In this document: in pieces, positions 34,890 through 42,177 of the stretch | Layout of the letters: the number at the start of each line of letters is the position of its first letter | How positions within the stretch are numbered: the first letter of the stretch is position 1 | Source of the DNA: Streptomyces sp. | Lineage (GTDB): Bacteria > Actinomycetota > Actinomycetes > Streptomycetales > Streptomycetaceae | Assembly (NCBI RefSeq): GCF_019510245.1 | Contig: NZ_JAEKKT010000119.1 | Location: 62,001 to 126,000 of the forward strand | Length of the DNA stretch: 64,000 bases | Direction of reading: 5' to 3' | Notes under the pieces: generated by a model | What the model was told of the DNA's origin: nothing | The model's input: only the letters and a program-made list of their open reading frames with translations | The model's database searches: none | Translations under genes and position numbers: made by a program

Positions 34890-35646
34890 ACTCCGTCCGG
34901 TCGTGCACCCCGCTGGGGTCAAGGACCGGCGCAGCGGTGAGCACTGGATGGGGCGCCTCTACATGCGTGAGGTGTCCCTGCGGGTCGACCGCTACCTGGT
35001 GAACACCAGGGTCACGCCCAACCAGCTCACGTACCTGATGACCGTCTTCGGCGTGCTCGCGTGCCCGGCGCTGCTGGTGCCGGGCGTCTGGGGCGCCGTG
35101 CTCGGTGTGGTGTGCGTCCAGATGTACCTGCTGCTCGACTGCGTCGACGGCGAGGTGGCCCGCTGGAAGCAGCAGTACTCGCTGGGCGGCGTCTACCTGG
35201 ACCGGGTCGGTGCCTACCTCACCGACGCCGCCGTCCTGGTGGGCCTCGGGCTGCGCGCCGCCGACCTGTTCGGCAGCGGCCGTATCGACTGGCTGTGGGC
35301 CTTCCTCGGCACCCTGGCCGCGCTCGGCGCCATCCTGATCAAGGCCGAGACCGACCTGGTCGGCGTCGCCCGCCACCAGGCCGGCCTGCCGGTGGTCAAG
35401 GAGGCCGCCGCCGAGATGCGCTCCGCCGGTATGGCGCTGGCCCGCCGGGCCGCCGCCCTGTTCCGGTTCCACCGGCTGATCCTCGGTATCGAGGCCTCGC
35501 TGCTGATCCTGCTGCTCGCCGTCGCCGACCACTTCCACGGCGACCTCTTCTGGACCCGGCTCGGCACCGCCGTGCTGGCCGGCATCGCGCTGCTCCAGAC
35601 CCTGCTGCACCTGGTCTCGGTCCTCGCGTCGAGCAGGCTGCGGTGA
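34867..35646 (+). CDS. CDP-alcohol phosphotransferase (second)
   Basis: 259 residues. Core motif DCVDGEVARWKQ, then GGVYLDRVGAYLTD at about 90-120, preceded by NTRVTPNQLTYLM, matching the D-x2-D-G-x2-A-R-x8-G-x3-D-x3-D signature with both catalytic Asp present. Six membrane helices are expected, including LLLIL-rich segments near residues 210-250. ATG 34867 lies inside the previous gene, which it overlaps by 23 bases; its own stop overlaps the next GTG (GTGA). Having two different phosphotransferases in one operon suggests either two successive phosphodiester bonds or polymer priming and extension. Confidence 0.86.
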   Translation: MSRPSVAELRPVVHPAGVKDRRSGEHWMGRLYMREVSLRVDRYLVNTRVTPNQLTYLMTVFGVLACPALLVPGVWGAVLGVVCVQMYLLLDCVDGEVARWKQQYSLGGVYLDRVGAYLTDAAVLVGLGLRAADLFGSGRIDWLWAFLGTLAALGAILIKAETDLVGVARHQAGLPVVKEAAAEMRSAGMALARRAAALFRFHRLILGIEASLLILLLAVADHFHGDLFWTRLGTAVLAGIALLQTLLHLVSVLASSRLR

Positions 35647-36527
35647 GCGCCGGGCTGAAGGTCGGCGCGGTCGTCATCACCATGGGCAACCGCCCCGACG
35701 AACTGCGCGCCCTCCTCGACTCGGTCGCCAAGCAGGACGGCGAGCCGGTCGAGGTGGTCGTCGTCGGCAACGGCTCGCCCGTCCCGGACGTGCCGGACGG
35801 CGTGCGCACCCTGGAACTGCCCGAGAACCTCGGGATCCCCGGCGGCCGCAACGTCGGCATAGAGGCCTTCGGCCCGAGCGGCCGCGACGTCGACATACTG
35901 CTGTTCCTCGACGACGACGGCCTGCTCGCCGAGCACGACACCGCCGAGCTGTGCCGCGAGGCCTTCACGGCCGACCCGAGGCTCGGCATCATCAGCTTCC
36001 GCATCGCCGACCCGGACACCGGGCAGACCCAGCGTCGGCACGTGCCGAGGCTCCGGGCCTCCGACCCGATGCGCTCCTCCCGGGTCACCACCTTCCTCGG
36101 CGGCGCCAACGCCGTCCGCACCCAGGTCCTCGCCGAGGTCGGCGGCCTGCCGGACGAGTTCTTCTACGCCCACGAGGAGACCGACCTGGCCTGGCGGGCC
36201 CTGGACGCCGGCTGGATGATCGACTACCGCTCCGACATGGTGCTCAACCACCCCACCACCGCACCCTCCCGGCACGCGGTCTACCACCGGATGGTCGCCC
36301 GCAACCGCGTCTGGCTGGCCCGTCGCAACCTGCCCGCCCTCCTGGTCCCGGTCTACCTCGGGGTGTGGCTGCTGCTGACCCTGGTGCGCCGCCCCTCCCG
36401 CCCGGCCCTGCACGCCTGGTTCGCCGGCTTCCGGGAGGGCTGGACCACCCCGTGCGGGCCGCGCCGCCCGATGCGCTGGCGGACCGTGTGGAAACTCACG
36501 CGACTGGGCCGTCCCCCGGTGATCTGA
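35643..36527 (+). CDS. Family 2 glycosyltransferase
   Basis: 294 residues. GT-A fold: VVITMGNRPDELRALLDSV at the start, VVVVGNGSP, NLGIPGGRNVGI, the metal-binding LLFLDDDGLL (about 80-90), FLGGANAVRTQVL and the acceptor-side EETDLAWRALDAGW. A hydrophobic segment near 238-255 (LLVPVYLGVWLLLTLV) anchors the C-terminus to the membrane. The family transfers sugars from nucleotide donors, often rhamnose or galactose, to cell-wall glycans. It starts by GTGA overlap with the phosphotransferase, so it belongs to the same transcript, but a 173-base gap separates it from the exporter genes. Confidence 0.88.
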   Translation: MSAGLKVGAVVITMGNRPDELRALLDSVAKQDGEPVEVVVVGNGSPVPDVPDGVRTLELPENLGIPGGRNVGIEAFGPSGRDVDILLFLDDDGLLAEHDTAELCREAFTADPRLGIISFRIADPDTGQTQRRHVPRLRASDPMRSSRVTTFLGGANAVRTQVLAEVGGLPDEFFYAHEETDLAWRALDAGWMIDYRSDMVLNHPTTAPSRHAVYHRMVARNRVWLARRNLPALLVPVYLGVWLLLTLVRRPSRPALHAWFAGFREGWTTPCGPRRPMRWRTVWKLTRLGRPPVI

Positions 36528-36655
36528 CAAGCTCGAAGGTGCGTGTCCGCGCGTACGGCGTGCGGACACGCCGCGGGAACGGCCGCGCATGGCACGCGAT
36601 CGCCCCCGGGAATGTGTCCGATGGCGGAGACGTGTCGCACCCAGTAGCACAATTC

Positions 36656-36677
36656 CGTAAGACGAACGTAAGACGAT
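36656..36677 (+). promoter_or_regulatory. Tandem 11-base direct repeat before the exporter genes
   Basis: CGTAAGACGAA (36656-36666) is followed directly by CGTAAGACGAT (36667-36677), about 24 bases before the TTG start. One helical turn of spacing suits a direct-repeat binding regulator; a PHO box would have 11-base units too, but with GTTCA cores, which are absent. Confidence 0.45.
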
Positions 36678-36700
36678 TCTGAGGACGAAGGCTCCGACCC

Positions 36701-37630
36701 TTGAGTGAGACAACGCATGACGGCGGGATCGCGGTGAGCGCGGTGCCGTCGCCCGACGAAGGCCTCACGGCGGCGCAGCTCGCCGCCAGGTACGGACTCG
36801 CGGTGAGCGGCGCACGGCCCGCGCTGCCCGAGTACGTACGCCGGCTCTGGGGGCGGCGCCACTTCATCCTGGCCTTCTCGCAGGCGAAGCTCACGGCCCA
36901 GTACAGCCAGGCCAAGCTCGGCCAGCTCTGGCAGGTGGCCACACCGCTGCTGAACGCGGCCGTGTACTACTTCATCTTCGGCGTCATCCTGCACGCCAGC
37001 CGGGGCATGTCGCAGGACATCTACATCCCGTTCCTGGTCACCGGCGTGTTCACCTTCACGTTCACCCAGAGTTCGATCATGACGGGCGTGCGGGCGATCT
37101 CGGGCAACCTCGGTCTGGTGCGCGCGCTGCACTTCCCGCGCGCCTCGCTGCCGATCTCCTTCGCGCTCCAGCAGCTCCAGCAGCTGCTGTTCTCGATGAT
37201 CGTGATGGTCGCCGTGGTGGTCGGGTTCGGCAGCCGTCCGGGCCTGTCCTGGGTACTGGTCGTCCCGATCCTGTTCCTGCTGTTCCTGTTCAACACCGGC
37301 CTGGCCCTGATCGTGGCGCGGCTGGGCGCCAAGACGCCGGACCTCGCCCAGCTGCTGCCGTTCATACTGCGCACCTGGATGTACATGTCCGGTGTGATGT
37401 TCTCGATCACCAAGATGATGGAGGGCCGGCCGGAGTGGGCGCGCACGCTCCTGCAGGTGAACCCGGCCACCGTCTTCATGGACCTGATGCGCTTCGCCCT
37501 CATCGACGGCTACGGCGCCTCGAACCTGCCGCCGCACGTCTGGGCCGTCGCGCTGTCCTGGGCCGTCGTCGTGTTCGCCGGCGGTTTCGTGTACTTCTGG
37601 AAGGCGGAGGAGCGGTACGGCCGTGGCTGA
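36701..37630 (+). CDS. ABC-2 type polysaccharide/teichoic-acid exporter permease
   Basis: 309 residues. An N-terminal cytoplasmic stretch of about 60 residues precedes six membrane helices; AYSQAKLGQLWQVATPLLNAAVYY-like text (QYSQAKLGQLWQVATPL) is the conserved entry of TagG/Wzm permeases. NTGLALIVARLGAKTPDL and FSITKMMEG match the later loops. With the following ATPase it forms a TagGH/Wzm-Wzt exporter that moves completed undecaprenyl- or lipid-linked glycans out. Start TTG 36701 follows GGACGAAGG. The stop overlaps the ATPase start by eight bases. Confidence 0.9.
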   Translation: MSETTHDGGIAVSAVPSPDEGLTAAQLAARYGLAVSGARPALPEYVRRLWGRRHFILAFSQAKLTAQYSQAKLGQLWQVATPLLNAAVYYFIFGVILHASRGMSQDIYIPFLVTGVFTFTFTQSSIMTGVRAISGNLGLVRALHFPRASLPISFALQQLQQLLFSMIVMVAVVVGFGSRPGLSWVLVVPILFLLFLFNTGLALIVARLGAKTPDLAQLLPFILRTWMYMSGVMFSITKMMEGRPEWARTLLQVNPATVFMDLMRFALIDGYGASNLPPHVWAVALSWAVVVFAGGFVYFWKAEERYGRG

Positions 37631-38402
37631 GCAGACCACAGGGGAGCGGATCCCCACTGTCATCGCGGAGGACGTGCACATCGTCTACCGCGTCAACGGC
37701 GCCAAGACCGGCAAGGGCAGCGCGACGGCCGCTCTCAGCCGCATCTTCAAGCGCGGCGACGAGCGGGGCGTCCGCAAGGTGCACGCGGTCCGGGGGGTCT
37801 CCTTCGTCGCCTACCGCGGCGAGGCGATCGGCCTGATCGGCTCCAACGGCTCCGGCAAGTCCACCCTGCTGCGCGCCATCGCCGGACTGCTGCCCGCCGA
37901 GAAGGGCAGGGTCTACACCAACGGCCAGCCCTCGCTGCTCGGCGTCAACGCGGCCCTGATGAACGACCTCACGGGCGAGCGCAACGTCATCCTGGGCGGC
38001 CTGGCCATGGGCATGTCCCGCGAGGACATCAGGGCCCGTTACCAGGAGATCGTCGAGTTCTCCGGCATCAACGACAAGGGCGACTTCATCACCCTGCCGA
38101 TGCGCACCTACTCCTCCGGCATGGCGGCCCGGCTCCGCTTCTCCATCGCGGCCGCCAAGGACCACGACGTCCTCATGATCGACGAGGCGCTGGCCACCGG
38201 CGACGCGGCCTTCCGCAAGCGCTCCGAGGACCGGATCCGCGAACTGCGCGAGCACGCCGGCACGGTGTTCCTGGTCAGTCACAACAACAAGTCGATCCGC
38301 GACACCTGCGACCGGGTCCTGTGGCTGGAGCGCGGTGAGCTGCGCATGGACGGCCCGACCGAAGAGGTGCTCAAGGAGTACGAGAAGTTCACGGGCAAGT
38401 AG
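37623..38402 (+). CDS. ABC exporter ATPase, TagH/Wzt type
   Basis: 259 residues, one cassette. Walker A GSNGSGKSTLL (about 75-85), the polysaccharide-exporter variant TYSSGMAARLRFSIA as signature near 163, Walker B VLMIDEALATGD near 182 and VSHNNKSI with the switch His. The N-terminus has the extra segment seen in TagH (HIVYRVNGAKTGKGSATAALSRIF) that joins the cassette to the permease. There is no C-terminal carbohydrate-binding extension, so chain-length recognition as in some Wzt proteins is not expected. GTG start overlaps the permease gene. Transcription ends at the stem-loop at 38417. Confidence 0.92.
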   Translation: MAEQTTGERIPTVIAEDVHIVYRVNGAKTGKGSATAALSRIFKRGDERGVRKVHAVRGVSFVAYRGEAIGLIGSNGSGKSTLLRAIAGLLPAEKGRVYTNGQPSLLGVNAALMNDLTGERNVILGGLAMGMSREDIRARYQEIVEFSGINDKGDFITLPMRTYSSGMAARLRFSIAAAKDHDVLMIDEALATGDAAFRKRSEDRIRELREHAGTVFLVSHNNKSIRDTCDRVLWLERGELRMDGPTEEVLKEYEKFTGK

Positions 38403-38416
38403 CCCCGTCCGGCCCA

Positions 38417-38445
38417 GGCCCCGCCGGAACCTTTCCGGCGGGGCC
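38417..38445 (+). terminator. Terminator after the exporter operon
   Basis: Perfect 13-base stem: GGCCCCGCCGGAA (38417-38429), loop CCT, TTCCGGCGGGGCC (38433-38445). It lies 15 bases after the ATPase stop and insulates the hopanoid genes. Confidence 0.85.
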
Positions 38446-38698
38446 CGCGTCTGCAAAGGAAACGTCAACTCGGGCTCGCCTTAGGAATCTTGACGCCAAT
38501 CGGTGTGTTGTTGTGATCTGGGGGACACCCCGACGAACCTCGATGCGTTGTACAACGTAAGCTGTACCGGTCCCGGAAAGCGGCAACTGGGGCGATAATG
38601 CGCGACACCCTCTGCCGGGCCACCCCGCGGACCGCTGGGCGGCGTGTCCGAAATAGTGTGTATTGGGTCGGCAGTGTAGAACGGGAGATGTGACGGCA
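38446..38698 (+). promoter_or_regulatory. Control region of the hopanoid cluster
   Basis: GGAAT (38484-38488), 18 bases, GTT (38507-38509) fit the SigR (oxidative stress) promoter pattern exactly. A perfect 12-base palindrome CGTTGTACAACG lies at 38546-38557 with a further TGTACC at 38562-38567. GATAAT at 38594-38599 resembles a vegetative -10 but has no clear -35. The region is more A/T-rich than its surroundings. A SigR start would leave a leader of about 180 bases. Confidence 0.45.
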
Positions 38699-38770
38699 AT
38701 GGCTACGGAAACTCCCCAGCTCAACGCAGGCCGCGCCGTCCCCGCCCCCGCCCCGGGCAGCGAACGGTGA
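38699..38770 (+). CDS. 23-residue leader ORF coupled to hpnC
   Basis: ATG 38699 has GGGAGA nine bases upstream and encodes MATETPQLNAGRAVPAPAPG then SER. Its TGA (38768-38770) overlaps the GTG of hpnC as GTGA. It contains no family motif; the coupling and ribosome site suggest it is translated, with a role in hpnC initiation rather than as a stable protein. It could instead be the true N-terminus region of an older start; the frames differ, so it is not part of HpnC. Confidence 0.45.
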   Translation: MATETPQLNAGRAVPAPAPGSER

Positions 38771-39669
38771 CGGCAACCGGCCCGGCGCGCACCGGAGACC
38801 CGGAGCGCGGCACCCTGGACAAGGCCGCGGACGAGAACTTCCCCGTGGCCCCCTTCTTCCTGCCGAAAGCCTGGCGCGCCGACCTGACGGCGGTGTACGG
38901 CTTCGCCCGCCTCGTCGACGACATCGGCGACGGCGACCTGGCCCCCGGCGGCGCCGACGCCCGCCTCCTCGGAGTCTCCCCGGCGCAGGCCGAGGACCGC
39001 CTGGTCCTGCTCGACGCCTTCGAGGCCGACCTGCACCGCGTCTTCGACGCCACCCCGCACCACCCCCTGCTGCGCCGCCTCCAGCCCACGGTCCGCCGCC
39101 GCGGACTGGCCCCCGAGCCGTTCCTCGGGCTGATCGCCGCCAACCGCCAGGACCAGCTCGTCAAGCGGTACGAGACCTACGACGACCTCCTCGCCTACTG
39201 TGAGCTGTCCGCCAACCCCGTCGGCCGCCTGGTCCTCGCCGTCACCGGAACCTCGACCCCCGAGCGGATCCGGCTCTCCGACTCGATCTGCACCGCACTC
39301 CAGATCGTCGAACACCTCCAGGACGTGGCCGAGGACCTCGGCCGCGACCGGATCTATCTGCCCGCCGAGGACATGAAGCGCTTTCACGTCCAGGAGGCGG
39401 ATCTCGCCAGGAAAACCGCGGGCGCATCGGTGCGTGCACTGGTTGCATACGAAGCGCAACGCGCCCGCGATCTCCTGAATGAAGGCGCCCCCCTTGTGGG
39501 TAGCGTCCACGGCAGGTTGAAGCTGCTGCTTGCGGGGTTCGTGGCGGGGGGAAGGGCGGCGGTCCACGCGATCGCTGCCGCCGAATACGACGTACTTCCC
39601 GGCCCGCCCAAGCCCGGCAAGGGCCGGTTGCTGCGTGAGGTGGGCGTGACTCTGCGAGGAGAGGGGTGA
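38767..39669 (+). CDS. hpnC: Hydroxysqualene synthase HpnC
   Basis: 300 residues of the squalene/phytoene synthase fold. HpnC converts presqualene diphosphate to hydroxysqualene in the HpnCDE route to squalene. Seen: ENFPVAPFFLPKAWRADLTAVYGFARLVDDIGDG (first Asp-rich motif, about 52-56), YCELSANPVGRLVL, and the second motif in LQDVAEDLGRDRIYLPAED near 185-200. HpnC and HpnD are distinguished by the start AxENFP and by order; both criteria fit. GTG 38767 is coupled to the leader ORF; its stop overlaps the hpnD start (GTGA). First enzyme gene of the cluster. Confidence 0.92.
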   Translation: MTATGPARTGDPERGTLDKAADENFPVAPFFLPKAWRADLTAVYGFARLVDDIGDGDLAPGGADARLLGVSPAQAEDRLVLLDAFEADLHRVFDATPHHPLLRRLQPTVRRRGLAPEPFLGLIAANRQDQLVKRYETYDDLLAYCELSANPVGRLVLAVTGTSTPERIRLSDSICTALQIVEHLQDVAEDLGRDRIYLPAEDMKRFHVQEADLARKTAGASVRALVAYEAQRARDLLNEGAPLVGSVHGRLKLLLAGFVAGGRAAVHAIAAAEYDVLPGPPKPGKGRLLREVGVTLRGEG

Positions 39670-40619
39670 TCCGGACCGTGGACTCTCCCACACACGTGTC
39701 CGCACCGGTACTCGCCGCCTACAGCTACTGCGAGACGGTCACCGGACAGCAGGCACGGAACTTCGCCTACGGCATCCGGCTGCTCCCGGCGCCCAAGCGG
39801 CGCGCCATGTCGGCGCTCTACGCCTTCTCCCGGCGTGTCGACGACATCGGCGACGGCGAGCTGGCGGCCGACGTGAAGGCGGCCCGCCTGGAGGACACCC
39901 GGGCGCTGCTCGCCCGGGTCCAGGACGGTGCGGTCGCCGAGGACGACACCGACCCGGTCGCGGTCGCCCTCGCCCATGCCGCCCAGGTCTTCCCGATCCC
40001 GCTGGGCGGCCTGGACGAGCTGATCGACGGCGTCCTCATGGACGTCCGCGGCGAGACCTACGAGACCTGGGACGACCTCAAGGTCTACTGCCGGTGTGTG
40101 GCCGGCGCCATCGGCCGGCTCTCGCTCGGGGTGTTCGGTACGGAACCGGGGGCGCGCGGCGCCGAGCGCGCGCCCGAGTATGCCGACACGCTCGGGCTCG
40201 CGCTCCAGCTCACCAACATCCTCAGAGACGTCCGCGAGGACGCCGGCAACGGCCGTACCTACCTGCCCTCCGACGACCTCGCCAAGTTCGGCTGCTCCGC
40301 CGGGTTCAACGGGCCGACCCCGCCGGAGGGCTCCGACTTCGCGGGGCTCGTGCACTTCGAAGTACGGCGCGCCCGTGCCCTTTTCGCCGAGGGCTACCGA
40401 CTGCTGCCCATGCTCGACCGGCGCAGCGGCGCCTGTGTCGCCGCCATGGCCGGCATCTACCGCCGCCTCCTCGACCGCATCGAGCGCGAGCCGGAGGCGG
40501 TGCTGCGCGGCCGGGTCTCGCTGCCCGGACGCGAGAAGGCGTACGTCGCCGTGCGCGGTCTGTCCGGGCTCGACACCCGGCGCCACACCTCCCGCCTGGC
40601 CGTCAGGAGGCGCGCCTGA
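39666..40619 (+). CDS. hpnD: Presqualene diphosphate synthase HpnD
   Basis: 317 residues. It condenses two farnesyl diphosphates to presqualene diphosphate, the first committed step. Seen: AYSYCETVTGQQARNFAYG at the start (typical HpnD), FSRRVDDIGDGEL (first Asp motif), VYCRCVAGAIGRLSLGVFG, and NILRDVREDAGNGRTYLPSDDL (second motif), then a basic C-terminus. Start GTG 39666 overlaps the hpnC stop; the stop overlaps the next small ORF as TGATG. From memory this is SCO6760. Confidence 0.92.
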   Translation: MIRTVDSPTHVSAPVLAAYSYCETVTGQQARNFAYGIRLLPAPKRRAMSALYAFSRRVDDIGDGELAADVKAARLEDTRALLARVQDGAVAEDDTDPVAVALAHAAQVFPIPLGGLDELIDGVLMDVRGETYETWDDLKVYCRCVAGAIGRLSLGVFGTEPGARGAERAPEYADTLGLALQLTNILRDVREDAGNGRTYLPSDDLAKFGCSAGFNGPTPPEGSDFAGLVHFEVRRARALFAEGYRLLPMLDRRSGACVAAMAGIYRRLLDRIEREPEAVLRGRVSLPGREKAYVAVRGLSGLDTRRHTSRLAVRRRA

Positions 40620-40759
40620 TGGACAAAGTGGGCCAAGGTGACTCCACCGGAGAGAAACGGCAGGCAACCCTCCGGCACGGCGTGGCGTCCCTGACTGCGA
40701 CGGCCCGACCTGCCCCGCTCCACCGGCACGGCGGGCGGGCAGGGGAGGAAGCACGATGA
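40619..40759 (+). CDS. 46-residue ORF between hpnD and hpnE
   Basis: ATG 40619 overlaps the hpnD stop (TGATG) and its own TGA overlaps the hpnE start (ATGA). The product, MDKVGQGDSTGEKRQATLRH then GVASLTATARPAPLHRHGGR and AGEEAR, is small, basic and soluble with no known motif. Coupling on both sides in a tightly packed operon argues for translation; codon third positions are only moderately G/C. From memory, S. coelicolor also has a small gene here (SCO6761). Role unknown: coupling spacer, leader or small partner of HpnE. Confidence 0.6.
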   Translation: MDKVGQGDSTGEKRQATLRHGVASLTATARPAPLHRHGGRAGEEAR

Positions 40760-42177
40760 CCGACGGCACGCGATCCGAGCGGAGGCACGACGACATCCCG
40801 TCCGGGCGCACCGCCGTCGTGATCGGCGGCGGCCTCGCGGGTGTCACGGCCGCGCTCGCGCTCGCCGACGCGGGGGTGCGCGTCACCCTTCTCGAAGGCA
40901 GGCCGAGGCTGGGCGGGCTCGCCTTCTCCTTCCGGCGCGGCGACCTGACCGTGGACAACGGCCAGCACGTGTACCTGCGTTGCTGCACCGCCTACCGCTG
41001 GTTCCTCGACCGCATCGAGGGCACCGCGCTGGCACCACTGCAGGACCGCCTCGACGTACCCGTCCTCGACCTCGCCAAGCCGGAGGGGCGGCGCCTGGGC
41101 AGGCTGCGGCGCGACCCGCTGCCGGTCCCCCTTCACCTGGGGCGCAGCCTGGCCGCCTATCCGCACCTCTCGCTCGCCGAGCGGGCCAGGGTGGGGCGTG
41201 CCGCGCTCGCGCTCAAGGGACTCGACCTCGCCGATCCGAGCCTGGACGCACAGGACTTCGGCAGCTGGCTGGCCGCCCACGGCCAGTCGGCGCGTGCCGT
41301 CGAGGCCCTGTGGGACCTGGTCGGGGTCGCCACCCTCAACGCGGTCGCGGGCGACGCCTCGCTGGGGCTCGCCGCGATGGTGTTCAAGACCGGTCTGCTC
41401 TCCGACCCGGGCGCGGCCGACATCGGCTGGGCCCATGTGCCGCTGGGCGAACTGCACGACCGGCTGGCCCGCAAGGCGCTCGACTCCGCGGGCGTGCGTA
41501 CCGAGGTCCGTACACGCGTCACCTCCGTCTCCACTAACGAGAACGGGACTTGGAGCGTTCAGGTTCCCGGCGAGACGCTGACCGCCGACACCGTCGTGCT
41601 CGCCGTCGCCCAGCGCGAGGCCTACGACCTGCTGCCTTCCGGTGCCCTGGACGCTCCGGAAAACCTGCTGGAGATCGGCACCGCGCCGATCCTCAACGTC
41701 CATGTGGTGTACGACCGCAGGGTGCTCACCAAGCCGTTCTTCGCGGCTCTCGGCACCCCCGTCCAGTGGGTGTTCGACCGCACCCACGCCTCCGGGCTGC
41801 GGACGGGACAGTACCTCGCGCTGTCCCAGTCGGCCGCCGAGGACGAGATCGACATGCCCGTGGCCGAGCTGCGCGAGCGCTACCTGCCCGAGCTGGAACG
41901 GCTGTTGCCCGGTGCGCGCGGCGCCGGGGTGGAGGACTTCTTCGTGACCCGGGAGCGCACCGCGACGTTCGCCCCCACCCCCGGCGTCGGGCGGCTGCGG
42001 CCCGGCGCCCGCACCAAGGCACCCGGCCTCTACCTGGCCGGAGCGTGGACCGCCACCGGGTGGCCCGCGACCATGGAGAGTGCGGTCCGCAGCGGTGTCA
42101 GCGCGGCCGACGCCGCGTTGCGCACCCTGGGCCGGCCCCGCCCCCGTCACCTCTTCGAGTTCGAGGAGGCGGCGTGA
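40756..42177 (+). CDS. hpnE: Hydroxysqualene dehydroxylase HpnE
   Basis: 473 residues, FAD-dependent amine-oxidase fold. It reductively removes the hydroxyl of hydroxysqualene to give squalene. Dinucleotide site VVIGGGLAGVTAALALADAGV (about 21-41) with EGRPRLGGLAFSF, the family segment VDNGQHVYLRCCTAYRWFLD, and at the C-terminus GLYLAGAWTATGWPATMESAVRSG, where FAD is closed in. ATG 40756 follows GGGGAGGAAGC. Its stop overlaps the next GTG (GTGA). Previously annotated as phytoene dehydrogenase in Streptomyces; the context settles HpnE. Confidence 0.92.
   Translation: MTDGTRSERRHDDIPSGRTAVVIGGGLAGVTAALALADAGVRVTLLEGRPRLGGLAFSFRRGDLTVDNGQHVYLRCCTAYRWFLDRIEGTALAPLQDRLDVPVLDLAKPEGRRLGRLRRDPLPVPLHLGRSLAAYPHLSLAERARVGRAALALKGLDLADPSLDAQDFGSWLAAHGQSARAVEALWDLVGVATLNAVAGDASLGLAAMVFKTGLLSDPGAADIGWAHVPLGELHDRLARKALDSAGVRTEVRTRVTSVSTNENGTWSVQVPGETLTADTVVLAVAQREAYDLLPSGALDAPENLLEIGTAPILNVHVVYDRRVLTKPFFAALGTPVQWVFDRTHASGLRTGQYLALSQSAAEDEIDMPVAELRERYLPELERLLPGARGAGVEDFFVTRERTATFAPTPGVGRLRPGARTKAPGLYLAGAWTATGWPATMESAVRSGVSAADAALRTLGRPRPRHLFEFEEAA

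Noticed and set aside
36650..36680. PHO box for PhoP
   Set aside because: Unit length is 11 bases but the GTTCA core is absent.
38425..38456. ECF-like GGAAC-N17-CGTCT promoter (SigE type)
   Set aside because: The GGAAC is part of the terminator stem, so the match is forced by the hairpin sequence.
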